This document shows, piece after piece, positions 15,648 through 24,884 of a stretch of DNA of 64,000 bases (the first letter of the stretch is position 1; each line of letters opens with the position of its first letter). Below the pieces are notes generated by a model. The model was given only the letters and a program-made list of their open reading frames with translations, searched no databases and was not told where the DNA came from. Position numbers and translations under genes: made by a program. Source of the stretch: a bacterium (GTDB lineage Bacteria; Hydrothermota; Tepidihabitantia; SM23-42; JAOAFX01); assembly GCA_036382775.1 (NCBI GenBank), contig DASVHD010000041.1, positions 1 to 64,000 of the forward strand, in the 5' to 3' direction.

Positions 15648-16286
15648 TCATCGGCTCTGCCAATCCTTCAAAAAGCGCTCGATACCGGTATCAGTCAGAG
15701 CATGGCGCACCAGTTGGTTGAATACCTTGTACGGGATGGTGGCGATGTGACAGCCGCAGAGTGCCGCCTGCCGGACATGCTCGGGATGACGGACCGAAGC
15801 GAAGATGACCCGGGATGCTAACCCGTAGGTCTCGAGTATCGACAAGATATCCTGCACCACGTCGATTCCTGGATTACCAATGTCGTCAAGCCTGCCGACG
15901 AACGGACTGATGTATGAAGCGCCGGCTTTTGCGGCCAAAAGCGCCTGGTTGGCGGAAAAAACAAGGGTCATGTTGACGTGGATGCCCTCGGCTTCCAGCG
16001 CCCTGGTGGTTTTCAACCCCTCCACGGTGCAGGGGACCTTGACCACAATGTACTCGCTAAGACCCGCGATATCCTTTGCCTCCCGGATCATGGCTTCGCT
16101 CTTCAGACTGAGCACCTCGCCGCTGACCGGCCCTTTTACGATATCACAAATGGTCTTGAGGATAGACCGGTAATCGCCCTTTTCTTTTGCCATGAGCGAC
16201 GGATTGGTCGTAACCCCGTCAAGAATGCCCCATCCCGCGATCTCCCGCACCTCTTCCACATTGGCGGTATCAAGAAATAATTTCAT
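15648..16286 (-). CDS. fsa: Transaldolase-like fructose-6-phosphate aldolase
   Basis: 212 residues, the short transaldolase subfamily. The Schiff-base Lys83 lies in IVVKVPCT (compare Lys85 of E. coli FsaA), and the N-terminus MKLFLDTANVEEVREI and GVTTNPSL (residues 24-31) are family hallmarks. Members either transfer dihydroxyacetone in the pentose phosphate pathway or cleave fructose-6-phosphate; sequence does not separate these safely. A GGGAGG site precedes the ATG. It lies 102 bases after truA and may be the last gene of the pilus transcript. Confidence 0.9.
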   Translation of the reverse strand: MKLFLDTANVEEVREIAGWGILDGVTTNPSLMAKEKGDYRSILKTICDIVKGPVSGEVLSLKSEAMIREAKDIAGLSEYIVVKVPCTVEGLKTTRALEAEGIHVNMTLVFSANQALLAAKAGASYISPFVGRLDDIGNPGIDVVQDILSILETYGLASRVIFASVRHPEHVRQAALCGCHIATIPYKVFNQLVRHALTDTGIERFLKDWQSR

Positions 16287-16388
16287 AAACCTCCCTTATA
16301 AAAATCGTTGAACGTTAGTAGGCATCGCCGCCCGTAAAGACCATGACTTATTACCATACCAGCAGCCATGCCGTACAACGACAAACCA

Positions 16389-17132
16389 TCAGTATATTAC
16401 TTCCATCAAGCACAATCCGTGGGGCGGCGCGAAATAAAGGTCGGTTATCTGCCCTTGAAAAACCTTTTCCGTATCCGCGACCGAGTAATGACCCCGGCTT
16501 ACATCGACCGCAAAACCGATGATGCCGCGGATCATTTTCCGCAGAAAACGGTCGGCTTTGATTTTTATTATAATCCCGGAATCATGTTCTGTCAAGTTCA
16601 GTTCGTTCAGCACGCATACCGTGCCGGTATCATCACCGTTATGCACTGAAAGATGCACAAAATCATGCTTTCCCTGCAATCTTTTGAAAACCCGGTCCAT
16701 GGCCGGCAGTTCCAGCGAATACGTGACATGCCATGCATACCTTGCCAGGAATGGGGACGGCTTAAAAATAATATGGTATTGATAGACCTTACCGACCGCT
16801 GAAAAGCGGCTATGAAAATCCGGGCTGACCTCGGCGATATCGGCGATAACGATGCTTTTGCCGACGAGCGCGTTTAGGGCACGGCAAAGATCTGACACGG
16901 GCATACTGCTGTTGGTCTTGAAGTTTGCGATCTGGCCCTGGGCATGGACCCCCTGGTCAGTGCGGCCGGCGCCGTGCAATTTTGCCGGCTCGCCGGTCAC
17001 ACGCAGCAGAGCGGCTTCGACCTCGCCCTGAATGGTCCGCGCGTTCGGCTGGTACTGCCATCCATGAAAATCCGTCCCGTCGTAGGTGATCACAAGCTTA
17101 AGGTTTCTCATCATCCCATCGCAGCTGATCAT
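16389..17132 (-). CDS. truA: tRNA pseudouridine synthase A
   Basis: 247 residues from the ATG that overlaps the upstream stop as ATGA; a second in-frame ATG seven codons later would give the more typical N-terminus MRNLKLVITYDGTDFHG. The catalytic Asp59 is in GAGRTDQGVHA. TruA isomerises uridines 38-40 of the tRNA anticodon arm. C-terminal RFLRKMIRGIIG is conserved. Its coupling to a pilus-type sensor kinase gene is unusual and probably reflects simple operon packing. Confidence 0.93.
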   Translation of the reverse strand: MISCDGMMRNLKLVITYDGTDFHGWQYQPNARTIQGEVEAALLRVTGEPAKLHGAGRTDQGVHAQGQIANFKTNSSMPVSDLCRALNALVGKSIVIADIAEVSPDFHSRFSAVGKVYQYHIIFKPSPFLARYAWHVTYSLELPAMDRVFKRLQGKHDFVHLSVHNGDDTGTVCVLNELNLTEHDSGIIIKIKADRFLRKMIRGIIGFAVDVSRGHYSVADTEKVFQGQITDLYFAPPHGLCLMEVIY

Positions 17133-18592
17133 GCAAGCGGCAGCATCACCCTGAATGTCGTGCCCTCCCCGATCACACTGGTTACTTCGATCTTTCCGTC
17201 ATGCGCTTCGATAATGCGCTGCGATATTGAAAGCCCCAGACCCGTGCCGCCTTTTTTTGTGGTGAAAAACGGCATGAATATCTTCGGCAGATCTTTTTTG
17301 GCGATACCGTGTCCCTCGTCACCAATCGCGATAACACCCCATTTTTCCTCGCTCGATGTCTTTATCGTAACGACCGATCCAACGCCGCTGGCTTCGTATG
17401 CGTTGCTCAGGATATTGACGAGGGCGGCTTTCATGCGGTCGGGGTCGGTCATTATGCTAAAATCCCGGTCTTCCCTGACCACGCTGATATTTTTGCCGGC
17501 GAAACGCGACGCTGCTTCAAGCACCGCCTCGCTGATTATGTCGCCAATGACGACGCGGTTGAGACGATTGGGCGCGAATTGCGCGAAATTCAAGAAATCG
17601 GTCACGATAACATTCAGACGGGTCGATTCCTTCAAAGCCATGGCGACGAAAGGCCGGATCGTCCGGTTGGCGGATTTTGATATCACCTCGAGTGAACCTT
17701 TGATCGAAGCCAGGGGGTTTCGTATCTCATGAGCCAGCGATCCGCCCAGTTCAGCCAGCATCTTCGTCTGTTTGGAGATACGCGATGATTCTTCGAGCCG
17801 CTTTATGTCGGTAAGGTCCTGCAGCACGCCGAGCGCGCCTTGAGCATCGGGGATCCGGGCGCAGGACAGAAAATAATACCGTTCCTTGATGACCAGTTCC
17901 CGGGCGACGACGGTTTCCGGGTCTTTGAGAAATTTTGCGATCTGGAGATGCGCGTGCGAACGTACGGTTTCATCCTTTATGTTCGTAAAGACGATATCCC
18001 CTCCCTGATCGATCGTGATGATCCCGGACGGCAGGTGGCGGATGATTTCTTCGGTGGTAAGCTTAAGCTTCACCACTTCTTCGGTCCGAATGCGGTAACG
18101 TTCGGACAGGCTGCCGCTCAGGATGGCGGTGAACAGGAAGAGGAGTGAGAACATGTAGAATCGCTGCATGACCAGCCCGGTTGGGACTTCGGTCCTGAAG
18201 ATATCGACGATGATAAGTCCCAGGAAGAAAATCACGGTGGCCATGCTGATGATATAAGCCCCGGTGCGGTACAGCTGGCTCGCGGTCGCGATGATCAATA
18301 TGATATAGAGCAACGGGAACATGCTTTCGATGCCCCGGCTGAAATACACGACCGCTCCGATAAGGGGCACATCTGAAAGAAAGATAATATATTGAAGGAC
18401 CTTTTCCCCGATCCGTATTTGCAGGAGCAAAAAGATCATGGCCAGAATAAAGGACGAAAGAATAATGAACCAGAATTGGGTCGGTATCTGATAATGAATG
18501 GGATACGAGGTCGTCAACAGCACGAACGTTATGGTTAACGGATGGAGGAGAATAATGCCGGTGACCGGATTTATTCTGTCAGTATACGCCAC
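17129..18592 (-). CDS. pilS: PilS-like membrane sensor histidine kinase
   Basis: 487 residues. About six membrane segments span residues 10-162, as in PilS, followed by a short PAS domain (about 180-265, IRHLPSGIITIDQGGDIVFT), the phospho-acceptor His288 in LAHEIRNPLASIKG, and an HATPase domain with the N box NILSNAYEAS and G boxes GDEGHGIAKK and GGTGLGLSIS. This layout and the position directly after pilC suggest a regulator of the pilus genes. No NtrC-type PilR regulator lies next to it in this window. The start is a GTG with a weak ribosome site, so the N-terminus is uncertain by a few residues. Confidence 0.85.
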   Translation of the reverse strand: MAYTDRINPVTGIILLHPLTITFVLLTTSYPIHYQIPTQFWFIILSSFILAMIFLLLQIRIGEKVLQYIIFLSDVPLIGAVVYFSRGIESMFPLLYIILIIATASQLYRTGAYIISMATVIFFLGLIIVDIFRTEVPTGLVMQRFYMFSLLFLFTAILSGSLSERYRIRTEEVVKLKLTTEEIIRHLPSGIITIDQGGDIVFTNIKDETVRSHAHLQIAKFLKDPETVVARELVIKERYYFLSCARIPDAQGALGVLQDLTDIKRLEESSRISKQTKMLAELGGSLAHEIRNPLASIKGSLEVISKSANRTIRPFVAMALKESTRLNVIVTDFLNFAQFAPNRLNRVVIGDIISEAVLEAASRFAGKNISVVREDRDFSIMTDPDRMKAALVNILSNAYEASGVGSVVTIKTSSEEKWGVIAIGDEGHGIAKKDLPKIFMPFFTTKKGGTGLGLSISQRIIEAHDGKIEVTSVIGEGTTFRVMLPLA

Positions 18593-18648
18593 TGGAGAGT
18601 ACCGGTGATCCAGTCCGCGAACCGGTGCGTATTAAACTTTAATGACCC

Positions 18649-19854
18649 CTATTCACTGATCGTTCCTGCCAGCTGGAATATCGGCAGGTACATCGAGATG
18701 ACCAGGAAGCCGACGATCCCGCCCAGGAAGACCATGATGATGGGTTCGAGAGCGTTGGTCAGGTTTTCCACGGCCTGATCGACTTCCGCATCGTAGAAGT
18801 CGGCGACTTTAGCGAGCATATCGTCGAGACCGCCGGATGCTTCGCCGATCGCGATCATCTGGGTCACCATCGGCGGGAAGATATTGGTCTTGGCCAGCGG
18901 ATCCGCGATATTCTCACCGCCCTTGATCGAAACCCGCGCTTTCAGGATCGCATCCTCAATGACCCAATTACCGGCGCTCTTGGCCGTGATCTCAAGGGCA
19001 TCGATGATCGGCACGCCGCTTCCCAGCAGGGTCGACAGCGTCCTTGAGAAACGGGCGATCGATTGTTTCTTGTTCAGGTCGCCGAAGACCGGCACTCTCA
19101 GGAACAATGGGTCCATTGCCTTGGCTCCTGATTCGGTCTTATGCCAGCGGCGCAGGATCGTGAACAGCGCGATCCCGCCGATAATGACCGGCAGAATACC
19201 GACCTTGGCAAAATTAGACAGCGCCATGACTAAACGCGTCATTGCCGGCAGCTCGGCGCCCATGCCCGAGAACATGCGCGCGAAGATCGGGATCACGAAC
19301 AGCAACATGACCGAGATCGCGCCGACCGCGACGAGACTGATGATGGCAGGGTAGATCATGGCGCCTTTGATCTTACGCGCCAGGGCTGCCGATTTCTCGA
19401 GGTATGTCGCAAGGCGGGCGAGAATGACGTCGAGTGCACCGCCGGTTTCGCCCGATTCGACCATGTTGACGTACAGGTTATCGAACACCTTCGTCTGGCG
19501 CCTTAAAGCATCGGCGAGCGATAGACCGCCTTCAACATCGCCGCGGACCTCGTTCAGGACACGCTTCAGGCTCTGGCTGTCGGTCTGTTTAGCCAGAATC
19601 TCAAGACAGGTCAAAAGCGGCAGACCGGCATTGAGCATGGTCGAGAACTGCCTGGTGAAAACGGCGAGAGCGCGTCTCGAGACGCGTCCGCCGAAAAGCG
19701 AGAACCCTTTTTTCTCTTCTTTGATCTTAATCGATGTCGGGATTATTTTTTTCTGGCGCAATGCAGCGACAATATCGGTCTGCGACGCAGCGGTCAATTC
19801 ACCGCTGGCGGCGGCTCCGGTCGCGCTTCTTCCCTTCCAGACAAATACCGGCAT
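18649..19854 (-). CDS. pilC: Type IV pilus inner-membrane platform protein PilC
   Basis: 401 residues with the two repeated T2SSF domains (about residues 70-195 and 270-395), each followed by strongly hydrophobic segments (AMIYPAIISLVAVGAISVML, IMVFLGGIVGFLVISM). The N-terminus MPVFVWKGRSATG is typical of PilC/GspF. It anchors the assembly and retraction ATPases in the inner membrane. GGGAGG precedes the ATG. It lies 123 bases after pilT; the spacer is low-complexity with GAAGGTGTGAAGATTTGAAG words. Confidence 0.95.
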   Translation of the reverse strand: MPVFVWKGRSATGAAASGELTAASQTDIVAALRQKKIIPTSIKIKEEKKGFSLFGGRVSRRALAVFTRQFSTMLNAGLPLLTCLEILAKQTDSQSLKRVLNEVRGDVEGGLSLADALRRQTKVFDNLYVNMVESGETGGALDVILARLATYLEKSAALARKIKGAMIYPAIISLVAVGAISVMLLFVIPIFARMFSGMGAELPAMTRLVMALSNFAKVGILPVIIGGIALFTILRRWHKTESGAKAMDPLFLRVPVFGDLNKKQSIARFSRTLSTLLGSGVPIIDALEITAKSAGNWVIEDAILKARVSIKGGENIADPLAKTNIFPPMVTQMIAIGEASGGLDDMLAKVADFYDAEVDQAVENLTNALEPIIMVFLGGIVGFLVISMYLPIFQLAGTISE

Positions 19855-19977
19855 ATTACCTCCCTTTCCTTACTGAAAAAAGCGAAGTTTTGAAGGTGTG
19901 AAGATTTGAAGTTATGATTCTTTTTCTGTCTGTTTTCATCATATCTTCCTAGCTTCCCAACCTCTTATCTTCAATCC

Positions 19978-21054
19978 TTACTGCAGCACCGGTGATTTCT
20001 GTTCCACCATGTGCTCAAATTCCTCAATATTCGGCGAATAGTCGAACGCGGTTTCAAGCGTTATCAGCCGTTTGGCATACAGATTGTACAAAGCCTGGTT
20101 CATCGTTTGCATGCCATATTTCTGACCGGCCTGGATATGCGAATATATCTGGTGTTCTTTTTCATCGCGGATCAACGCCCGCACCGCGGGCGTGGCGATC
20201 AGAACCTCGGCGGCCAGCACACGTCCACCACCGATCTTTGGCAACAGTTGCTGCGTGATCACACCTTCGACCACGAACGCCAGCTGCGACCGCACCTGTC
20301 CCTGCTGGTGCGACGGGAAAATATCGATGATCCGGTGGATCGATTCCGCCGCCGAGTTCGTGTGCAGCGTGGCCAGGGTCAAGTGACCCGTCTCCGCGAT
20401 CGTCAAGGTCATGCCGATCGTTTCCAGATCTCTCATCTCGCCGACCATAACCACATCGGGGTCTTCCCGCAACACGTACTTCAACGCGTTGGCAAACGAC
20501 TTCGTATCGCTGCCAACCTGCCGCTGGTTAACGATCGCCTTTTTATGACGGAACAGGTATTCAATGGGGTCTTCGACAGTCATGATATGGCAGTGACGGT
20601 CGCTGTTGACCTTGTCAATGACCGCCGCCAGGGTCGTGGACTTGCCGCAGCCAGTCGGACCGGTCAAAAGGATAAGACCCTTGGGCCGCGAGGCCAGTTC
20701 CTGTACCACCTGCGGGATCCCCAGTTCCTTGAAACCGCGGATCTCGAACGGAATCGTGCGGATGGCGGCCGCGATACTGCCGCGCTGCTGAAAACAGTTA
20801 CCGCGGAAACGGCTCAGGCCGGCAATGCCGAATGAAAAATCGAGTTCCCATTCCATCTCGAATTTCTTCTTCTGCTGGTCGTTGAGCACGCTGTAGGCTA
20901 GCTGCTGGATCAACTCCGGGGTCAGGATCTCATAGTTCGTCGGCACGAGCTCGCCGTCAATGCGCAGCATCGGCGGAGCGCCGGTGGTGAGATGAAGATC
21001 GGTCGAGTTCCTCTGTACCATTTCTTCCAAGAGCTGCTTCATTGTAACCGCCAT
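19978..21054 (-). CDS. pilT: Pilus retraction ATPase PilT
   Basis: 358 residues, a hexameric ATPase that depolymerises the pilus for twitching and DNA uptake. Walker A GPTGCGKS at 132-139; Walker B region LREDPDVVMVGEMRD; His-box LATLHTNS. The C-terminus has the AIRTLIRDEKEHQIYSHIQ-like region of PilT (here AVRALIRDEKEHQIYSHIQA). AGGAGG lies six bases before the ATG. PilT beside PilB and PilC argues for a retractile type IV pilus rather than a type II secretion system. Confidence 0.96.
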   Translation of the reverse strand: MAVTMKQLLEEMVQRNSTDLHLTTGAPPMLRIDGELVPTNYEILTPELIQQLAYSVLNDQQKKKFEMEWELDFSFGIAGLSRFRGNCFQQRGSIAAAIRTIPFEIRGFKELGIPQVVQELASRPKGLILLTGPTGCGKSTTLAAVIDKVNSDRHCHIMTVEDPIEYLFRHKKAIVNQRQVGSDTKSFANALKYVLREDPDVVMVGEMRDLETIGMTLTIAETGHLTLATLHTNSAAESIHRIIDIFPSHQQGQVRSQLAFVVEGVITQQLLPKIGGGRVLAAEVLIATPAVRALIRDEKEHQIYSHIQAGQKYGMQTMNQALYNLYAKRLITLETAFDYSPNIEEFEHMVEQKSPVLQ

Positions 21055-21139
21055 TAAACCTCCTTAGGTGTGGCTAATAGCTGATCGCTAATAGCTGATC
21101 GTAAACATAATAAAATTTTATTTTCGTAATTCATGCTCG

Positions 21140-22852
21140 TCAAAACGACGCCGTTTCCCTCATGAGCTCCTCGACGGTCGTGACGCCCTTGATGATCTTG
21201 TCAATGCCGTCGTCCCGGAGGGTTTTCATGCCTTCAAGCCTCGACTGCTTCGCCACTTCATCCGATGATGCGCCCTTAAGGATCATGTTTCTCATATCCG
21301 GTGATATCGGCATCACCTCGTAGAGCCCGACCCGGCCTCTATATCCAGATTGCCCGCAGTTGGAGCAGCCGGCGCCCTTGAAAACGAGATTATCCGGGAA
21401 TGTACCTTCCGGAATGCCTGCTTCCTCGAGCAGCTTGGGACTTACTTTTATCTGTTCTTTGCACTTGGGGCATATGCGCCGCACGAGCCGCTGAGCCTGG
21501 ATAAGGAGCAGCGCGCTTGCTACCAGGTACGCCGGTATGCCCATGTCCACCAGACGGTTGATCGTTGTTGGCGCGTCATTGGTATGGATCGTGGAGAAAA
21601 CAAGATGACCGGTAAGCGCCGCCCTGATCCCGATCTCGGCCGTTTCCGTGTCGCGCATCTCGCCGACAAGGATAATGTTGGGCGCCTGGCGCAGGAAGGC
21701 ACGCAGCGCCGCGGAAAACGTCAGGCCGATCTCTTCGTGGACCTGAATCTGGTTGATGCCATGGATGTTGTACTCGACCGGGTCCTCAATGGTCATGATC
21801 TGCCGGTCGGGTTTGTTCAGACGCGAAAGGGTTGAGTACAGCGTCGTGGTCTTGCCGCTGCCCGTGGGACCGGTGACCAGAACGATGCCATAGGGGCTCT
21901 CGATCACTTTCAGGAATTTTTTCAACGCTTCCTCGGAAAATCCCAGCTTGGTCAGGTCAAGCATGAGCGAGCCACGGTCCAGGATCCTCATGACCACCTT
22001 CTCGCCAAAAAGCGTCGGAATAACGGATACCCGCAGGTCGATCGTCTTCTCCCCGACCACGATGTTGATGCGGCCGTCCTGACACAGACGATGCTCCGCG
22101 ATGTCCATTTTGGACATCAATTTTAAACGGGTTACGATACCGGCTTTCAAATTAAGCGGCGGGGACTGCTGCTCTTTCAGTACGCCGTCGATCCTAAAAC
22201 GCACCCTTGTATTCCTTTCAAAATGTTCGACGTGAATATCCGACGCGCCTTTGGTAACGGCGTCGGCAATGTAGAAATTGACAAGCCTGATGACCGGTCC
22301 GCCCTCGGCATCGGCGCGCAGTTTCGACTCTTCAACCTCTTCATCGATCCCGGTCTCTAAAAGCTCCATATCCTCGACCCCTAGTTCCTTGGGCCCGGAC
22401 TCGACTTTGACTTCGGCCATGCCCTTGGTCATTTCATAGTAAGTATCGAGTGCCTGCCGGATGCTCGACTCGGAAGCCAGCACCGGCGTTATCTCCATGC
22501 CGGTGATGAACCTTAGATCCTCGATCGCGCTGATATCGGTCGGGTCGATCATGGCAACGGTGATGTACCGGCCTTTGCGGTCAATGGGTAGAACTTCATA
22601 GTGATATGCCTTTTCAGCCGGTATCAGCTTCAGTACGGTCTCTTCGGGTATGATATAGTCGAGGTCAACGACTTCCATTTGATAGAGATTGCTCAATTGC
22701 GCGAGCAGTTTCTGTTCATCGACGAATTCCAGCCTGGTCAGCACGCTTACCAGCCGCTGTCCGGTCTCCTTTTTCTCCTGGATCGCCGTCCTGAGCTGGT
22801 CTTCGTTGATGAGCCCGTTCTTTACGAGATATGTTCCCAGTCTTTCTTCCAT
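21140..22852 (-). CDS. pilB: PilB/GspE-type pilus assembly ATPase, copy 1
   Basis: 570 residues. N-terminal MshEN/GspEII-type domain (residues 1-150, GTYLVKNGLINEDQLRTAI), a linker rich in Glu (about 160-190), then the ATPase with GPTGSGKTTT, LRQAPNIILVGEMRD, and FSTIHTNDAPT. A C4 zinc-binding element is formed by CPKC and CSNC near residues 470-505. It powers pilin polymerisation. It is 22 bases downstream of a second, similar ATPase gene with about the same domain plan, so it is a tandem duplicate that has diverged. Confidence 0.93.
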   Translation of the reverse strand: MEERLGTYLVKNGLINEDQLRTAIQEKKETGQRLVSVLTRLEFVDEQKLLAQLSNLYQMEVVDLDYIIPEETVLKLIPAEKAYHYEVLPIDRKGRYITVAMIDPTDISAIEDLRFITGMEITPVLASESSIRQALDTYYEMTKGMAEVKVESGPKELGVEDMELLETGIDEEVEESKLRADAEGGPVIRLVNFYIADAVTKGASDIHVEHFERNTRVRFRIDGVLKEQQSPPLNLKAGIVTRLKLMSKMDIAEHRLCQDGRINIVVGEKTIDLRVSVIPTLFGEKVVMRILDRGSLMLDLTKLGFSEEALKKFLKVIESPYGIVLVTGPTGSGKTTTLYSTLSRLNKPDRQIMTIEDPVEYNIHGINQIQVHEEIGLTFSAALRAFLRQAPNIILVGEMRDTETAEIGIRAALTGHLVFSTIHTNDAPTTINRLVDMGIPAYLVASALLLIQAQRLVRRICPKCKEQIKVSPKLLEEAGIPEGTFPDNLVFKGAGCSNCGQSGYRGRVGLYEVMPISPDMRNMILKGASSDEVAKQSRLEGMKTLRDDGIDKIIKGVTTVEELMRETASF

Positions 22853-22874
22853 TTAACGCTCCAAGCGGGCCTGC

Positions 22875-24596
22875 CTATTGCTCCACCATTGTTTCGCGGA
22901 TCACTTCTTCGACGGTCGTCACTCCCTGGCGCAGCTTTGCCAGGGCCGATTGCCGTAGGGTCATCATGCCTTCCTGGACCGCTGCCCGTTCGATTTCGGC
23001 CGTCGGTACGCGCTGCAGGATCATATCACGGATCTTAGCGGTCACGACCATGTTCTCAAAAACGCCGATCCGGCCCTTGTAACCCGTGCCCCGGCACTCC
23101 TGACAACCTTCGCCCTTGAAAAGGGGATGATCTATCTTTTTCGGATCGATACCCGCGTCGATCATGACCTCAGGGGCGTATTTCGTTTCTATGCGACATT
23201 TCGTACACAATTTTCTAAGCAGACGCTGCGATATCACGGCCAGGATCGTGGAGGCAATAAGGAACGGTTCGATTTCCATGTTGACTAACCTGGTGATCGT
23301 CGCCGCGGCAGAGTTAGTATGAACGGTCGACAGCACCAAATGGCCGGTCAAAGACGCACGGATCGCGATCTCCGCGGTCTCGAGGTCACGGATCTCACCC
23401 ACCATGATGATATTAGGGTCCTGACGCAGGTAGGAACGAAGCGCCGAAGCGAAGGTCAGACCGATCTTCTCATTGACCTGCAGCTGATTGATGCCGGTCA
23501 GCGAGTACTCGATCGGATCTTCGGCAGTCGTGATATTGGTGCTGATGTCGTTGAGTTCGACAAGCCCCGAATACAGCGTCGTGGTCTTACCGGAACCGGT
23601 TGGGCCGGTGATCAGCACGATGCCATATGGCGTCTTGATCGCCCGGCGCAGCGTTTTCAGCGTCGATTCTTCAACTCCCAGCAGGTCGAGGTTCAGCTGG
23701 ATCGCCGAGCGGTCGAGGATACGCAGCGCGATCTTCTCGCCGAACAGTGTGGGCACCGTGGAAACGCGGATGTCAATGATCTTATTGTGCACGCGCGCCT
23801 TGATGCGGCCGTCCTGCGGCAAACGTTTTTCTTCGACCTTCAGTTTTGACATAACCTTGATCACCGTAGCCAGGGCGCGGTTGAGCTTCCGCGGCGGCTT
23901 CATGACCTCATGCAGGATGCCGTCGATGCGATAACGGATCCTCATGTCATTCTCGTACGGCTCAATGTGAATGTCGGAAACGTTCAGGTCGACCGCGTCG
24001 GTGATGATCTTAGATGCGAGCTTCAGCGCCGGACCGCTGTCGCTGTCGTCAGCGACGTTGGAAAGGTCTTCCTGTTCCTTGGCTTCCGTAACATTCACGT
24101 TGTCGATTGATTTAGCCGAAGCATCACCACCGGTTTCGGCGGTCTCGATCTCGTACATGACATCAGAAAGCATTTGTTGAACGTGGTAATGCTCGTTAAT
24201 GATCTTTATTATGATATCCTCGGATGAAACGACGGGTTCGATATCAAATCCAGTCGCGAATTTAATGTCCTCGATCGCGGCGACATCGCCCGGGTTCACC
24301 ATGGCAATGGTCAGAGCCCGGCCAAACCGCCGCACGGGCACGACCAGGTATTTAGCTGCAAGATCGGCAGGAATGAGCTTGAGCACCGAATCATCCAGTT
24401 TTGCCGCCCTTAGATCCATCGATTTAACACCGAAATGCTTGGATAGCGCGACCAGCAAATCCTCTTCTTTAAGCAAACCCAGTTTGATCAGGGTCGCGCC
24501 CAGCCGTGTTCCGTCTTTCTTTTGCTCGTCTAAGGCCCTGGTGAGCATGTCCTCGGAAATCGTTCCCTGGCGGACAAGTATCTCCCCTAGTTTCAT
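22875..24596 (-). CDS. pilB: PilB/GspE-type pilus assembly ATPase, copy 2
   Basis: 573 residues, first gene of the pilus operon. Same plan as its downstream neighbour: N-terminal MshEN domain (GEILVRQGTISEDMLTRAL), acidic linker (about 165-195), ATPase with GPTGSGKTTT, LRQDPNIIMVGEIRD and LSTVHTNSAA, and a C4 zinc element (CTKC, CQEC). It uses RIRYRIDGILHEV where copy 1 has RVRFRIDGVLKEQ. One copy may drive the main pilus and the other a pseudopilus or an alternative pilin. Its promoter sits 10 bases from the ATG, so the operon should begin with an almost leaderless message. Confidence 0.93.
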   Translation of the reverse strand: MKLGEILVRQGTISEDMLTRALDEQKKDGTRLGATLIKLGLLKEEDLLVALSKHFGVKSMDLRAAKLDDSVLKLIPADLAAKYLVVPVRRFGRALTIAMVNPGDVAAIEDIKFATGFDIEPVVSSEDIIIKIINEHYHVQQMLSDVMYEIETAETGGDASAKSIDNVNVTEAKEQEDLSNVADDSDSGPALKLASKIITDAVDLNVSDIHIEPYENDMRIRYRIDGILHEVMKPPRKLNRALATVIKVMSKLKVEEKRLPQDGRIKARVHNKIIDIRVSTVPTLFGEKIALRILDRSAIQLNLDLLGVEESTLKTLRRAIKTPYGIVLITGPTGSGKTTTLYSGLVELNDISTNITTAEDPIEYSLTGINQLQVNEKIGLTFASALRSYLRQDPNIIMVGEIRDLETAEIAIRASLTGHLVLSTVHTNSAAATITRLVNMEIEPFLIASTILAVISQRLLRKLCTKCRIETKYAPEVMIDAGIDPKKIDHPLFKGEGCQECRGTGYKGRIGVFENMVVTAKIRDMILQRVPTAEIERAAVQEGMMTLRQSALAKLRQGVTTVEEVIRETMVEQ

Positions 24597-24606
24597 ATTG
24601 TATTAT

Positions 24607-24634
24607 AATATAATTAAAATTCACGACTTGTCAA
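24607..24634 (-). promoter_or_regulatory. Promoter of the type IV pilus operon
   Basis: On the minus strand TTGACA (24629-24634), a 16-base AT-rich spacer, and TATATT (24607-24612). Ten bases separate the -10 box from the ATG; no Shine-Dalgarno sequence is present. A TATAAT a few bases further down overlaps it and could serve as an alternative -10 with a long spacer. Confidence 0.75.
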
Positions 24635-24675
24635 GAGCATGTTATAGTTTATCAGGTTATCCCACAGGGACACCA

Positions 24676-24733
24676 TTCATTAGCAGGGCAAGGTCATGAT
24701 CCCGCACCGCGGGGCTTCAGCCTTGCTAATGAA
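24676..24733. other. Compound hairpin between divergent pilus and recycling operons
   Basis: TTCATTAGCA (24676-24685) pairs with TGCTAATGAA (24724-24733), and an inner CCCGC/GCGGG stem (24701-24705, 24709-24713) sits in the loop region. There is no T-run, so it is not an obvious terminator. It lies between the two divergent promoters and could be a protein-binding or repeat element. Confidence 0.55.
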
Positions 24734-24848
24734 GTCAGGATATCAGAGGGAAAGAAACCAGAGTATCAGGCTGTCAGGCTTTTGCTTTCCTGATTTCCTG
24801 ATGACCTGATATCCACTCCCTGATCTCCTGATGGCCTGATAACCTGAA
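24734..24848. repeat. CCTGAT-word quasi-periodic spacer with inverted half
   Basis: Words of the form CCTGAT plus 2-4 bases recur about every 8-11 bases (TTCCTGATGACCTGATATCC, ATCTCCTGATGGCCTGATAA), while the left half carries the complement (GTCAGGATATCAG, GTATCAGGCTGTCAGG). The whole can fold back on itself. I see no gene in it. Confidence 0.6.
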
Positions 24849-24851
24849 CTA

Positions 24852-24879
24852 TTGACTTAATTTCCATATGCCATATATT
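24852..24879 (+). promoter_or_regulatory. Promoter of the namZ-murU-amgK cluster, leaderless
   Basis: TTGACT at 24852-24857, a 16-base spacer, TATATT at 24874-24879, then five bases to the GTG start codon at 24885. The geometry equals that of the spt promoter and supports the GTG as the true start. Confidence 0.78.
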
Positions 24880-24884
24880 TATCG

